From: Myxococcus flavus
GTDB lineage: Bacteria > Myxococcota > Myxococcia > Myxococcales > Myxococcaceae
Length of the DNA: 64,000 bases
Assembly (NCBI RefSeq): GCF_050038885.1
Contig: NZ_CP143624.1
Coordinates: 7,502,001 to 7,566,000 of the forward strand
Reading direction: 5' to 3'
Position numbers and translations under genes: made by a program. Numbering within the stretch: the first letter of the stretch is position 1; every line of letters starts with the position of its first letter. The notes beneath the pieces were generated by a model. It searched no databases and was not told the origin of the DNA. It was given only the letters and a program-made list of their open reading frames with translations. This document shows, piece by piece, positions 18,870 to 28,553 of this stretch.

Positions 18870-20024
18870 TCAGCGGGGCGCCAGCTTGACCAGCCCCGCG
18901 TCCACGAAGCCCGCGAAGAACTTCAGCGCGTCCAGCTCCTGGAGCGGTGACACGTGGACGATGGCGGCCACGTCGCGTCGGCCGTCGATGCGGGACAGCA
19001 GGTAGCGCTCCGGGGCCGAGAGCTGGAGCGTCTTCAGGTGCGCGGGCGCCACCTGGAGGGTGGGGACCCGAGGCGGCTCGGCCAGCTCCCGGCGCAGGTG
19101 CACCAGCAGCTTCTCCTGCGCCGCCTTGACGAACTCCGCCGTGCGGGGGGAGGGCGCCATCTCATGCGCGCGCCGGGCCAGCGCCTCACCGTCCCGGACG
19201 TTGCCGGCATCGAGGAAGAGCTGCGCGGCCTGGAGCACCTCGTCCGACGAGGTCTCCGAGCCGATGACGCCGGTGTCCTGCTCCTCCTCCACCACGACGG
19301 ACGTCTCGTCGGCGGGGGGCTCGTCGGAGACCTTCACCGCGTCCAGCCGGTAGAGCGCGTACAGGCGCTGATAGAGGAAGAAGTCCGTGGCGTGCAGCGC
19401 CAGGGCGATGCCGTCGATGGTGAGGCCTTCCTTGATGAGCGCGACGATGCGCTCGTCCATGCTGCCGGGCTTGCGCTCGGGCAGCTTGCGCTCGTCCACC
19501 GAGAGCCGGACGGCGCCGGACGGAAAGACGGCGCGGATGGCCTGCCAGGCGGTCTCCCGGAACTCGCCCTCGCGGTGGATGTCCAGCAGGTCCACGCTGA
19601 CGTCCAGGCCCGCGACCTCCGGCGCCGTGTCCGCGGCCTCGAAGACGAAGCCGCCGTCCTCCCAGTGGAAGGCGTCGAGAATCATCTCCCGGAACTTGTG
19701 GCTGAGCGTGCCGCGGACGGTGGGCTCCGGCACCAGCCCCGTCATCACCAAGATCTTCCCCAGGAAGATGCGCGTCGCCGCCTGGGTGGAGAAGGCCTTC
19801 TCGAGCTGATCCTCCGTCAGGTGCCCCATATTGATGAGGAACTGACCGAAGAACTCGCGCGGCTGGTTGGAACTGGCGCTGACCACGTGGCCCTCGCGCA
19901 GTTCGAGTTGCTTGCGTACGTCCCCACGCTCCACCTTCAGGGACCCCGTCGCTCGCCGGTTCCCCAGATAGACGACGAGGTCCTTGAGAGGCATCGTCGA
20001 GAAGTCGCCAGACAAGCCACGCAT
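18870..20024 (-). CDS. DUF4388 (PATAN-like) domain protein
   Basis: The first 100 residues (LSGDFSTMPLKDLVVYLGN, then RATGSLKVERGDVRKQLELREGHVV) match the DUF4388 fold, which is frequent in myxobacterial regulators and linked to PATAN and GTPase partner binding. The remaining 280 residues include a low-complexity acidic stretch (ADETSVVVEEEQD) and a C-terminal region with LLSRIDGRRDVAAIV and FFAGFVDAGLV, seen in related DUF4388 proteins. There is no signal or membrane segment. The start at 20024 (MRGLSGDF) is 21 bases from the divergent glutaredoxin-like gene, so the two share a very compact promoter region. Confidence 0.82.
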   Translation of the reverse strand: MRGLSGDFSTMPLKDLVVYLGNRRATGSLKVERGDVRKQLELREGHVVSASSNQPREFFGQFLINMGHLTEDQLEKAFSTQAATRIFLGKILVMTGLVPEPTVRGTLSHKFREMILDAFHWEDGGFVFEAADTAPEVAGLDVSVDLLDIHREGEFRETAWQAIRAVFPSGAVRLSVDERKLPERKPGSMDERIVALIKEGLTIDGIALALHATDFFLYQRLYALYRLDAVKVSDEPPADETSVVVEEEQDTGVIGSETSSDEVLQAAQLFLDAGNVRDGEALARRAHEMAPSPRTAEFVKAAQEKLLVHLRRELAEPPRVPTLQVAPAHLKTLQLSAPERYLLSRIDGRRDVAAIVHVSPLQELDALKFFAGFVDAGLVKLAPR

Positions 20025-20045
20025 CAACCGCCCATCCTGCCCCGC

Positions 20046-20324
20046 ATGCGCGTCGATATCTACTCGAAACCCAACTGCTCCCTCTGCGACAAGGCGGCTG
20101 CCGTCGTGGCGTCCGTCCAAGCCCGCATCCCCTTCGAGCTACGGATCATCTCCATCCTGGAGGACCCTGAGGCCTTCGCCCGGTGGCGTTACGACATCCC
20201 CGTGGTCGTCATCGATGGCGTGCCCGCCTTCATCCACCGTGTGGACCCCGCCGAGCTCGAGGCGAGGCTGCATGAGGTCAAAGGTGGCACAGCCATTGCT
20301 AAAACCGCTGCCCAGGATGGGTAG
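20046..20324 (+). CDS. Glutaredoxin-like thioredoxin-fold protein
   Basis: The 92-residue protein starts MRVDIYSKPNCSLCDKA. This places a CSLC redox motif at the end of the first beta strand, followed by a YDIPVVVIDG cis-proline segment, as in the DUF836/glutaredoxin-like family. It is probably a small cytoplasmic thiol oxidoreductase. The start is set by the family's usual N-terminus. It is divergent from the DUF4388 gene and 142 bases upstream of the receiver-like regulator gene on the same strand. Confidence 0.88.
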   Translation: MRVDIYSKPNCSLCDKAAAVVASVQARIPFELRIISILEDPEAFARWRYDIPVVVIDGVPAFIHRVDPAELEARLHEVKGGTAIAKTAAQDG

Positions 20325-20466
20325 CAGGGTTCCCTTCCCTAGTAAATCCGGGGGGATGGGGCAGTCAGGACGGGGTGCGAGGCTGTAATTCCGGGGGAGG
20401 GCCTCCAGAAGCGGCGGAGAAATCTTCACGCGGGAAGGTGGAACGGTGGGTGTGAGAAGGAAACGG

Positions 20467-21399
20467 ATGGGCAAGGCGGGGCAGCCGCCCACCGTGCTCG
20501 TCGTCGAGCCCCGAGCAACGGACCTGGAGCGGACCCGGTTGCTCCTGGCGGAGGCGGGCTTCCGGGTGGTGCCGGTGACGCGCTTCGACGCGGCGGTGCC
20601 GCTCTTCGAGGTCATCCGTCCGTCCGCGGTGCTGCTGGCCGCGCAGGCCCCGGACTTCGCGGCCGTGCAGGTGGCTCGCCGGCTGCGGCAGCTCAGCCAT
20701 GGCGCGGTGCCGCTGCTCTACCTGGTGGATGAGCAGGACGTGGAGGCCCGGCGCTACTGCCTGGAGCGTGGGCAGTGCGTGGACCTGGTGCCCCGCTCGG
20801 GCAGTGGCTCGGAGCTGGCCATGAAGCTCCATGCGCAGCTCCAGCTGAAGGACGCCGTGCTGCGGGCCGCCGCGGGGGAGGAGGCGGGGACGGCGCAGGC
20901 GCTCCATGACCCGGCGACCGGGCTCTACAACCGGCCCTTCCTGCTGGAGCTCATCAGCCTGGAGGCCCGGCGGGCGGAGCGCTACGGCGGAGGCTTCTCC
21001 GTGGTGGCGGCCGAGGTGGGGGGCTGGGCGGCCTTCCGCAAGGAGTTCGGGCGCGGCATGGCGGAGCGTCTGCTGGTCTACAGCGCGGTGGTGCTCGGGC
21101 AGACGGTGCGCGAGGCGGACGCGGTGGCACGCGTGGGTGACTGTCAATTCGCGCTGATGCTGCCGGGAACGCCCGCGGAGTCGGTGCAGGAGGTGGTATC
21201 CCGCGTGGCGGCGCGCTTCGAGACGGCGCGCTTCCAGGTCGAGGGCAAGGTGGTGCGCACCTCGCTGGAGCTGGGGACGGTGAGCTTCCCGGACTCGGTG
21301 GGGACGCCCACGCAGTTGTTGCGCGCGGCGCAGCAGGACATGCGCCGTGCACGTGAGTTTCGCCGAATGGTCGGGAGCGCGTCCCGGCTATCGGTCTGA
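20467..21399 (+). CDS. Degenerate receiver plus degenerate GGDEF protein
   Basis: The roughly 310-residue protein has the fold order of a REC-GGDEF response regulator with key residues lost. The receiver-like part (VLVVEPRATDLERTRLLLAEAGF) has E-P in place of the acidic pair, and the strand expected to hold the phospho-acceptor reads SAVLLAAQ with no Asp. In the GGDEF-like part (HDPATGLYNRPFLLE...ARVGDCQFALMLPG) the GGDEF signature is replaced by VGDCQF, so cyclase activity is unlikely. It may be a binding or scaffold protein. ATG 20467 has AGAAGG six bases upstream; GTG 20446 is an alternative. It ends 44 bases before the NtrC-type gene and probably shares its transcript. Confidence 0.85.
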   Translation: MGKAGQPPTVLVVEPRATDLERTRLLLAEAGFRVVPVTRFDAAVPLFEVIRPSAVLLAAQAPDFAAVQVARRLRQLSHGAVPLLYLVDEQDVEARRYCLERGQCVDLVPRSGSGSELAMKLHAQLQLKDAVLRAAAGEEAGTAQALHDPATGLYNRPFLLELISLEARRAERYGGGFSVVAAEVGGWAAFRKEFGRGMAERLLVYSAVVLGQTVREADAVARVGDCQFALMLPGTPAESVQEVVSRVAARFETARFQVEGKVVRTSLELGTVSFPDSVGTPTQLLRAAQQDMRRAREFRRMVGSASRLSV

Positions 21400-21443
21400 G
21401 GGCGGGTAGGACTTCGATGCAGCGGGCGAGTGGAGGCGAGGGG

Positions 21444-23105
<1,662 letters not shown>

Positions 23106-23129
23106 GCCCCTCCAGCCTCCACTTGCACA

Positions 23130-23157
23130 GTCCCCGCGGTCTCGCTATCGCGGGGAC
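23130..23157 (+). promoter_or_regulatory. Hairpin abutting and masking the SDR-GNAT ribosome site
   Basis: GTCCCCGCG (23130-23138) pairs perfectly with CGCGGGGAC (23149-23157), leaving a 10-base loop. The right arm contains the only Shine-Dalgarno-like sequence (GGGGA) and ends at the base before the ATG at 23158. It may terminate the preceding gene or hide the ribosome site of the next. Confidence 0.55.
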
Positions 23158-24471
23158 ATGACGCCTCCTCTCGTCCTCCTGGGGTCCGGGTACACGCTCA
23201 CGCGGTTCGCGGTGGCGGAGGCCCGCGCGGGCCGTGATGTGCGGGCGGCCACGCGAGATGCCACGCGCCGCGCCGAGCTGGAGCGCGCGGGCGCCCGCGT
23301 CACCTCCCTGGAAGAAGCGCTGACGCAGACGGCGGGGGCGCACGTCGTCGTCTCCGTGCCGCCCGAGGCGGGGCTGGATGACCGCATCGCCTCGGCGCTG
23401 GCGGAGCGTCCGCCCGAGCGGCTCATCTACCTCTCGTCCACGGGGGTCTACGGCCGGGCGCGGGGCCACGTGGACGAGGACACGCCCGTGGAGCTGTCCA
23501 CGCCGTCGGCGCGCGCGCGCATCGACGCGGAGTCCCGCTTCCTGCCACTGGGCGCGATGGTGATGCGCATCGCCGGCATCTACGGGCCCGGACGCAGCAT
23601 GCACACGCGGCTGCTCTCCGGCGCGCTCCGGCTCCCGGAGGGGGGCGGTGGGCGCATCTCCCGCATCCACGTGGACGACCTGGTGGACGCCATCCGCGTG
23701 GTGCTGGTGCGGGGAGACGCGGGCGCCGTCTACTGCGTCGCGGATGATCGCGCCGCGCCCACCGAGGAGCCGGTGGCCTGGCTCTGCCAGCGGCTGGGCG
23801 TGCCGATGCCGCCCCGCGTTCCCCTGGAGAGCCTCAACGAGACGGTGCGGGGCGATAGGGCCGTGTCGAACGCACGCCTGCGGACGCTGGGCTGGGCGCC
23901 TCGCTACCCGGACTTCATCGCGGGGTACACGGCGATGCTGGAGGCCGAGGGCCGTCACGCGGGGCCTTCGCGCATCACCCTGCGCAGGCTCCAGCCCGAT
24001 GACGTGGAGGTGTTCCGCGCGCTGCGGCTGCGCGGGCTCCAGGACAGTCCGGAGGCCTTCGCGGCCTCGCTGGAGGAGGACGCGGCGCTGCCGCTGGACG
24101 CCCTGCGTGGCTGGCTTTCGGGCACGTCCCAGTGCGTCCTGGGCGCCTTCGATGGCGAGCACCTGGTGGGCGTGCTGGGCCTGAAGCGCGAGGCCCGGGC
24201 CAAGCTGGCGCACAAGGCCGTGGTGTGGGGCATGTACGTGGTCCCCGAGGCCCGCTCGCGGGGCGTGGGCCGCCGGTTGCTCTCCGCCCTCATCGAGGAG
24301 GCGCGGAAGATGGGCGGCATCCAGTGCCTGCTGCTCGGCGTCGCGGTGGGGAACGCGCCGGCGCATGCGCTGTACCGGTCGATGGGGTTCCGGACCTATG
24401 GCGTGGAGCCGCACGCGCTGAGGGTGGGGGAGACCTTCGTCGACGAGGAGCTGATGGTCCTCACCCTCTGA
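23158..24471 (+). CDS. Fusion of SDR-type epimerase/dehydratase and GNAT acetyltransferase
   Basis: Residues 1-270 form an NAD(P)-binding short-chain-dehydrogenase-like domain of the atypical YeeZ-like type: PLVLLGSGYTLTRFA at the start, LIYLSSTGVYG in the middle, and MRIAGIYGPGRSM. The classical YxxxK catalytic pair is not obvious. Residues 275-437 form a GNAT domain with the acetyl-CoA-binding motif EARSRGVGRRLLSALI and NAPAHALYRSMGFRTYG. The two halves are in one frame with no stop between them, so this is a natural fusion. Both substrates are unknown. Its ATG directly abuts a stable hairpin. Confidence 0.88.
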   Translation: MTPPLVLLGSGYTLTRFAVAEARAGRDVRAATRDATRRAELERAGARVTSLEEALTQTAGAHVVVSVPPEAGLDDRIASALAERPPERLIYLSSTGVYGRARGHVDEDTPVELSTPSARARIDAESRFLPLGAMVMRIAGIYGPGRSMHTRLLSGALRLPEGGGGRISRIHVDDLVDAIRVVLVRGDAGAVYCVADDRAAPTEEPVAWLCQRLGVPMPPRVPLESLNETVRGDRAVSNARLRTLGWAPRYPDFIAGYTAMLEAEGRHAGPSRITLRRLQPDDVEVFRALRLRGLQDSPEAFAASLEEDAALPLDALRGWLSGTSQCVLGAFDGEHLVGVLGLKREARAKLAHKAVVWGMYVVPEARSRGVGRRLLSALIEEARKMGGIQCLLLGVAVGNAPAHALYRSMGFRTYGVEPHALRVGETFVDEELMVLTL

Positions 24472-24629
24472 GTCGCATGGCCGCCCGAGGGCGTCTCGCG
24501 TCCTCCCGGGGCCTGGCGTGCGGCGGGTGACAGATTTTCGAGGGGGCGGTGTTCCAGGAGACGCGCGAGGCCGGAGGCGTCAGTACCTGGAAACCGAGGG
24601 CGCTTCGCCGCGTTGGAGACCCGCTGCGC

Positions 24630-25436
24630 ATGGCCCCTGGCATCCCTGACTGGCTTCTGGAGCGAATCGCGCTGGGCGAGCTTCCGCCGGAGACGCTGGA
24701 CGCCGCGCGTGAGCGGCTGGCGCGCGAGCCCGGCGGCGCCGCGCGGCTCGCCCGTCTGGACGCGGACTCACGTCGGACGCTGGAGCGCCACCCGCCCGCA
24801 GCCGTTGCCGCGGAGGTGGCCCGGCGAGCGCGCGTGGCCCAGGTCCAGACGGCTTTGGCGCAGCGCGGCGACTCGCAGGGCTGGCATGGCCTGTCGCTCA
24901 GCCTCCCCGTGGCCGCCTCGCTCGCATTGCTCTTCATGTCCGCGCCGGGAGAGCTGCCGGAGCCCGCCGGGATGACGTCCCCACTGGTCGTGCTGGAGAC
25001 GGGGCGCATCAAGGGCACCCCCCGCCTGCGCGTCCACCGGCAGGTGGCTGGTGAACCGGAGCTGCTCGCCGACCATGCTCCCGCCCGGCGCGGGGATGTA
25101 CTGCAGCTCAGCTATGTGTCCGCCGGCAGCCGCCATGGTGTCGTGGTGTCGGTGGATGGGCGCGGCACGGTGACGCTGCACCACCCCACCACAGTGACGG
25201 GAAGTACGGAGCTGGCCACGGGGGAGGCGGTGTCCCTGGCCCACGCGTACGAGCTCGACGACGCGCCGGACTTCGAGCGTTTCCTCTTCGTGACCTCCGA
25301 TGCGCCGCTGGAGGTGGGGGCAGTGCTGGAGGCGGCACGCGTTCTCGCCCGCCAGCCCTCCGATGCGCGCACCCGGGCGCTGCCACTTCCGGATACCCTG
25401 GGCCAGACGTCCTTCACGTTGGAAAAGGTGCGGTGA
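24630..25436 (+). CDS. ActD-like membrane protein partnered with a caspase
   Basis: This protein of about 268 residues starts with a helical region resembling anti-sigma or zinc-finger-type N-termini (DWLLERIALGELPPETLD) but without metal-binding Cys/His pairs. A hydrophobic segment (LSLPVAASLALLFMS, about residues 90-105) follows, then a beta-rich extracytoplasmic domain (RGDVLQLSYVSAGSRHGVVVSVDGRGTVTLHHP) of the DUF4384-like kind. This layout is the one myxobacterial annotations call ActD-like; the name is recalled from that pattern. ATG 24630 is preferred, but the frame is open back to 24549. It overlaps the caspase gene by four bases (ATGA), so the products are coupled and probably cooperate. 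Confidence 0.75.
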   Translation: MAPGIPDWLLERIALGELPPETLDAARERLAREPGGAARLARLDADSRRTLERHPPAAVAAEVARRARVAQVQTALAQRGDSQGWHGLSLSLPVAASLALLFMSAPGELPEPAGMTSPLVVLETGRIKGTPRLRVHRQVAGEPELLADHAPARRGDVLQLSYVSAGSRHGVVVSVDGRGTVTLHHPTTVTGSTELATGEAVSLAHAYELDDAPDFERFLFVTSDAPLEVGAVLEAARVLARQPSDARTRALPLPDTLGQTSFTLEKVR

Positions 25437-27682
25437 TGACGCGGTCCTTCCTCTCCTTGCTGCTGCTGGTGCCGGTGCTGGCCACGGCGGCCCCCGAGCC
25501 CACGGCACCGCCGCTGGCGGTGCGCCGGTTCGCGCTGCTGGTGGGCGTCAACGACGGGGGCGAGGGCCGCGCCAGGCTCCGCTACGCCGTCTCGGACGCG
25601 CGCTCCTTCGGCAGCGTCCTGGAGGAGCTCGGCGGCGTGCAGCCCCAGGACAAGCTGATGGTGTTCGAGGGCAACCGCGCCGCCCTGGAGTCCGCGCTGG
25701 CGCGCTTCAAGTCCATGCTGGCCGCGGCAACCAAGGCCGGCACGCGCATCGAGGCCCTCATCTATTACTCGGGGCACTCCGACGAGCAGGGACTGCTGCT
25801 CCAGAAGGACCGCTTCGGCTACCGCGAGCTGCGCAAGGCGCTGGAGTCGCTGCCCGCCGACGTGCGCATCGCCATCCTGGACTCGTGCGCGTCGGGCACG
25901 CTGGCGCGGCAGAAGGGCGGGGTGCGGCGGCCGGCCTTCATGGTGGATGCGTCCTCCGCGGTGCGGGGCCACGCCATCCTCACGTCGTCGTCCGAGGACG
26001 AGGTGTCCCAGGAGTCCGACCGCATCGGCGGCTCCTTCTTCACCCACAACCTGGTGTCCGGCCTGCGCGGCGCGGCGGACATGTCGGGCGACGGCCGGGT
26101 GACGTTGCACGAGGCCTACCAGTTCGCCTTCCACGAGACGCTGGCGCGCACGGAGGAGACGCGCGCCGGGGCCCAGCATCCCGCGTATGACATCGAGCTG
26201 GCGGGCACGGGCGACCTGGTGATGACCGACCTGCGCTCCACGTCGGCGGTGCTGGTGCTGGGCGACATGGTGGATGGGCGTCTCTACGTTCGCGACGCCC
26301 AGGGCCGGCTGGTGGTGGAGCTGAAGAAGTACGCGGGCCGCACCACCGAGCTGGGGCTCCAGAAGGGCCGCTACACGGTGATGCGCAAGCTGCTCGACCA
26401 GACGTCGCAGGCGGAGTTCGAGCTGGGGGACGGCGGCCGCACGGTGCTGGCCGCGTCCGCCTTCCGCGCCGTGGACGGCGAGCTGACGGCCATGCGCGGC
26501 GGTGGCTCGCTGCCGACGGTTGCGGCCGCAGCGGGCGTGGCCGAGGTCGCGGTCGCGGGCTCGGGGCGCCGGCACCGCTTCTTCAACGCGGGCCTGGCTC
26601 CCGGCCTCCAGACGAATGACGTGATGAGCGGTGGCGACGCCGTGGACAACAGCCTGTCCATCGCCCTGGGCATGTCCCGCATGGCGCGGCTGGATGGCGT
26701 GGCGATGGCGCTGGGGGCGAATCTGGCCACGGACTCGGTGGAGGGCCTGCAGCTGGCGCTGGGTACCAACGTGGCTTGGGGCGACATCACCGGCGTGCAG
26801 CTGGCCGTGGGCGCCAACTGGACGCACGGCACGGCGGAAGGCGTCCAGGCCGCGGTGGGCCTCAACCGGTCGCGCCGCAGCGGCACGCTGAGTCAGCTCG
26901 CGGTGGGCGCGAACGTGTCCAGCACCTCCCTGGCGGGCACGCAGCTCGCGGTGGGCGGCAACTGGACGGCCGGAGACGTCGTGGGCATGCAAGGCGCGGC
27001 GGGCTTCAATTACACGCAGGGGCGGATGTCGGGCTTCCAGGTGGCCGTGGGTATGAGCCGGGCGGCGGAGGTCCGGGGCGCGCAGCTGTCGCTCCTCAAC
27101 GTGGGCGGCGACGTGAAGGGCGCGCAGGTGGGCATCGTCAACGTCGCGGGGCGGATGAACGGCCTCCAGCTGGGGCTGGTCAACGTGTCGCGCGAGATGG
27201 AGTCCGGCGTGCCGGTGGGGCTGGTGAGCATCGCGCGCAACGGCCAGTTCCACGTCGAGGCCTTCGGCAACGACTTCAACTACGCCAACGCCGCCGTCAA
27301 GGTGGGCAGCCGGCACTTCTACTCCACGCTGGTGGTGGGCATGGGCAGCGCGGAGGGCTCGCGCGGCCCCAGCCACTGGTCGCTGGGCCTGGGCCTGGGC
27401 GCGCACCTGCCGCTCTCCCAGCGCTTCTTCCTCGACGTGGACGCGGTGTCGAACACGCTCTACGACTGGGATGCCGCTTTCGAGGGCAACCGTTTCGTGC
27501 ACCAGCTTCGCGTGGTGGCCGGCTTCCAGGTGTCACAGCGCTTCGCCGTCATCGCGGGCCCCACCTTCAATGTCCTGCACGGCGCGAACGGCGAGGTGGT
27601 GGACAACCTGAGCCGCCTGTCGAGGCGTGACGCCGGGGACGTGCTCCTGTGGCCCGGTGTACAGGTGGGCCTGCGGCTCTGA
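25433..27682 (+). CDS. Exported caspase-family peptidase with C-terminal surface repeats
   Basis: The 749-residue protein begins with a clear signal peptide (SFLSLLLLVPVLATAAP). A caspase/peptidase C14 domain covers about residues 25-270: the catalytic His is at about 115 in YYSGHSDEQG and the catalytic Cys at about 152 in LDSCASG. A beta-rich linker follows. From about residue 390 to 620 there are at least nine short repeats of the type GxQLAVGxN or GLQLGLVN, a pattern like the LA_2272-type surface repeat of outer-membrane-associated proteins. The C-terminus has alternating hydrophobic strands suggestive of a barrel end. The upstream ActD-like gene overlaps its start. Confidence 0.88.
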   Translation: MMTRSFLSLLLLVPVLATAAPEPTAPPLAVRRFALLVGVNDGGEGRARLRYAVSDARSFGSVLEELGGVQPQDKLMVFEGNRAALESALARFKSMLAAATKAGTRIEALIYYSGHSDEQGLLLQKDRFGYRELRKALESLPADVRIAILDSCASGTLARQKGGVRRPAFMVDASSAVRGHAILTSSSEDEVSQESDRIGGSFFTHNLVSGLRGAADMSGDGRVTLHEAYQFAFHETLARTEETRAGAQHPAYDIELAGTGDLVMTDLRSTSAVLVLGDMVDGRLYVRDAQGRLVVELKKYAGRTTELGLQKGRYTVMRKLLDQTSQAEFELGDGGRTVLAASAFRAVDGELTAMRGGGSLPTVAAAAGVAEVAVAGSGRRHRFFNAGLAPGLQTNDVMSGGDAVDNSLSIALGMSRMARLDGVAMALGANLATDSVEGLQLALGTNVAWGDITGVQLAVGANWTHGTAEGVQAAVGLNRSRRSGTLSQLAVGANVSSTSLAGTQLAVGGNWTAGDVVGMQGAAGFNYTQGRMSGFQVAVGMSRAAEVRGAQLSLLNVGGDVKGAQVGIVNVAGRMNGLQLGLVNVSREMESGVPVGLVSIARNGQFHVEAFGNDFNYANAAVKVGSRHFYSTLVVGMGSAEGSRGPSHWSLGLGLGAHLPLSQRFFLDVDAVSNTLYDWDAAFEGNRFVHQLRVVAGFQVSQRFAVIAGPTFNVLHGANGEVVDNLSRLSRRDAGDVLLWPGVQVGLRL

Positions 27683-27713
27683 CGCGGGGCCGATGGCTCC
27701 CATCAGCGGGACG

Positions 27714-27739
27714 AAAGGGCGCTTTGGAATGGCGCCTTT
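27714..27739 (+). terminator. Weak terminator-like hairpin after the caspase gene
   Basis: AAAGG-G-CGC can pair with GCG-CCTTT around a short loop, 31 bases after the caspase stop codon. The stem is short with one bulge and the U-tract is only three residues, so termination is plausible but not certain. Confidence 0.4.
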
Positions 27740-27816
27740 CCATTCACGCTTCCCCGGTGAGAGGCTGACCCTCCGGCGCTGAGGACGGCCGGTGCAACCC
27801 TTGCCCTGGGGGAGTG

Positions 27817-28383
27817 ATGTCCAAGTTGCTGTTCGCGGCCTTCAACGACGGCGTGAGTCTGTCCATGGCGGGCAACCACGCGGCGGCCATCCTCGCGTTC
27901 GACAAGGTCCTGGCCGTGGACCCCAAGCACGTCCCGGCGCTCACCGCGAAGGGGGCGTCGCTGGCCACGCTCGAGCGCTTCGAGGAGGCGCTGCGCTGCT
28001 TCGAGCGGGCCATCGAGGTGGACCCGAGTGGTGCGGAGACTCATCGCGAGGCCGCGCTCTGCCAGTTGGAGCTGGGCGAACCGGAGGCCGCGTCGCAGCT
28101 CCTCCAGCGCGCCACGCAGCTCAACCCCACGCCGGGCTTCCGCGAGTCGACCGCCGTCCAGATATACACCCTGGGCAACGCGCTGCTGACGCGGGGCTCG
28201 CGCCGCCCCGACAAGGCCCGCTACCGCCAGGCGCGCCACGTCTTCGAGCTCGCGCTGGAGCTGTCCCCGGCCTACGCCGAGTGCGCCAGGGCCCTGGCCG
28301 ACGTCTGGGAGCACCTGGGCGACACCGCCCAGCGCGACCACTACGCCCAGCTCGCCACCCGGCTTCGCCCCGTGCCGGCCTAG
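27817..28383 (+). CDS. TPR-repeat protein
   Basis: The 188-residue protein consists of about four tetratricopeptide repeats, for example NHAAAILAFDKVLAVDPKH, then ERFEEALRCFERAIEVDPSG and ARHVFELALELSPAYAE. TPRs build protein-interaction scaffolds. There is no signal peptide or membrane segment. The start is at ATG 27817 or the adjacent GTG 27814; a GGGGGAG Shine-Dalgarno-like element lies just upstream of both. It is followed by the DAHP synthase gene with its own promoter-like sequence, so it is probably a single-gene unit. Partner unknown. Confidence 0.85.
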   Translation: MSKLLFAAFNDGVSLSMAGNHAAAILAFDKVLAVDPKHVPALTAKGASLATLERFEEALRCFERAIEVDPSGAETHREAALCQLELGEPEAASQLLQRATQLNPTPGFRESTAVQIYTLGNALLTRGSRRPDKARYRQARHVFELALELSPAYAECARALADVWEHLGDTAQRDHYAQLATRLRPVPA

Positions 28384-28499
28384 CAGGGGGCTGACCGCCG
28401 GCCCGGCCAGTGCCGGACGCGTCGGCTTTCGCTCCCGGTTTCAAGTCCGGACGCGCCAAGGCGGTTCGGAATGTTACACCTGACGCGGCCTTTTTCCGT

Positions 28500-28505
28500 T
28501 ATACT
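28500..28505 (+). promoter_or_regulatory. Candidate -10 element for the DAHP synthase gene
   Basis: TATACT, a five-of-six match to the sigma-70 -10 box, lies 48 bases before the ATG in an unusually AT-rich patch. No good -35 occurs at the standard distance; TTACAC at 28474-28479 would need a 20-base spacer. An activator-dependent promoter would fit. Confidence 0.4.
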
Positions 28506-28553
28506 TCAAGAAATTCGCGTAAAGCACGACAACGCCGCCCGGGAGAATCCAGA

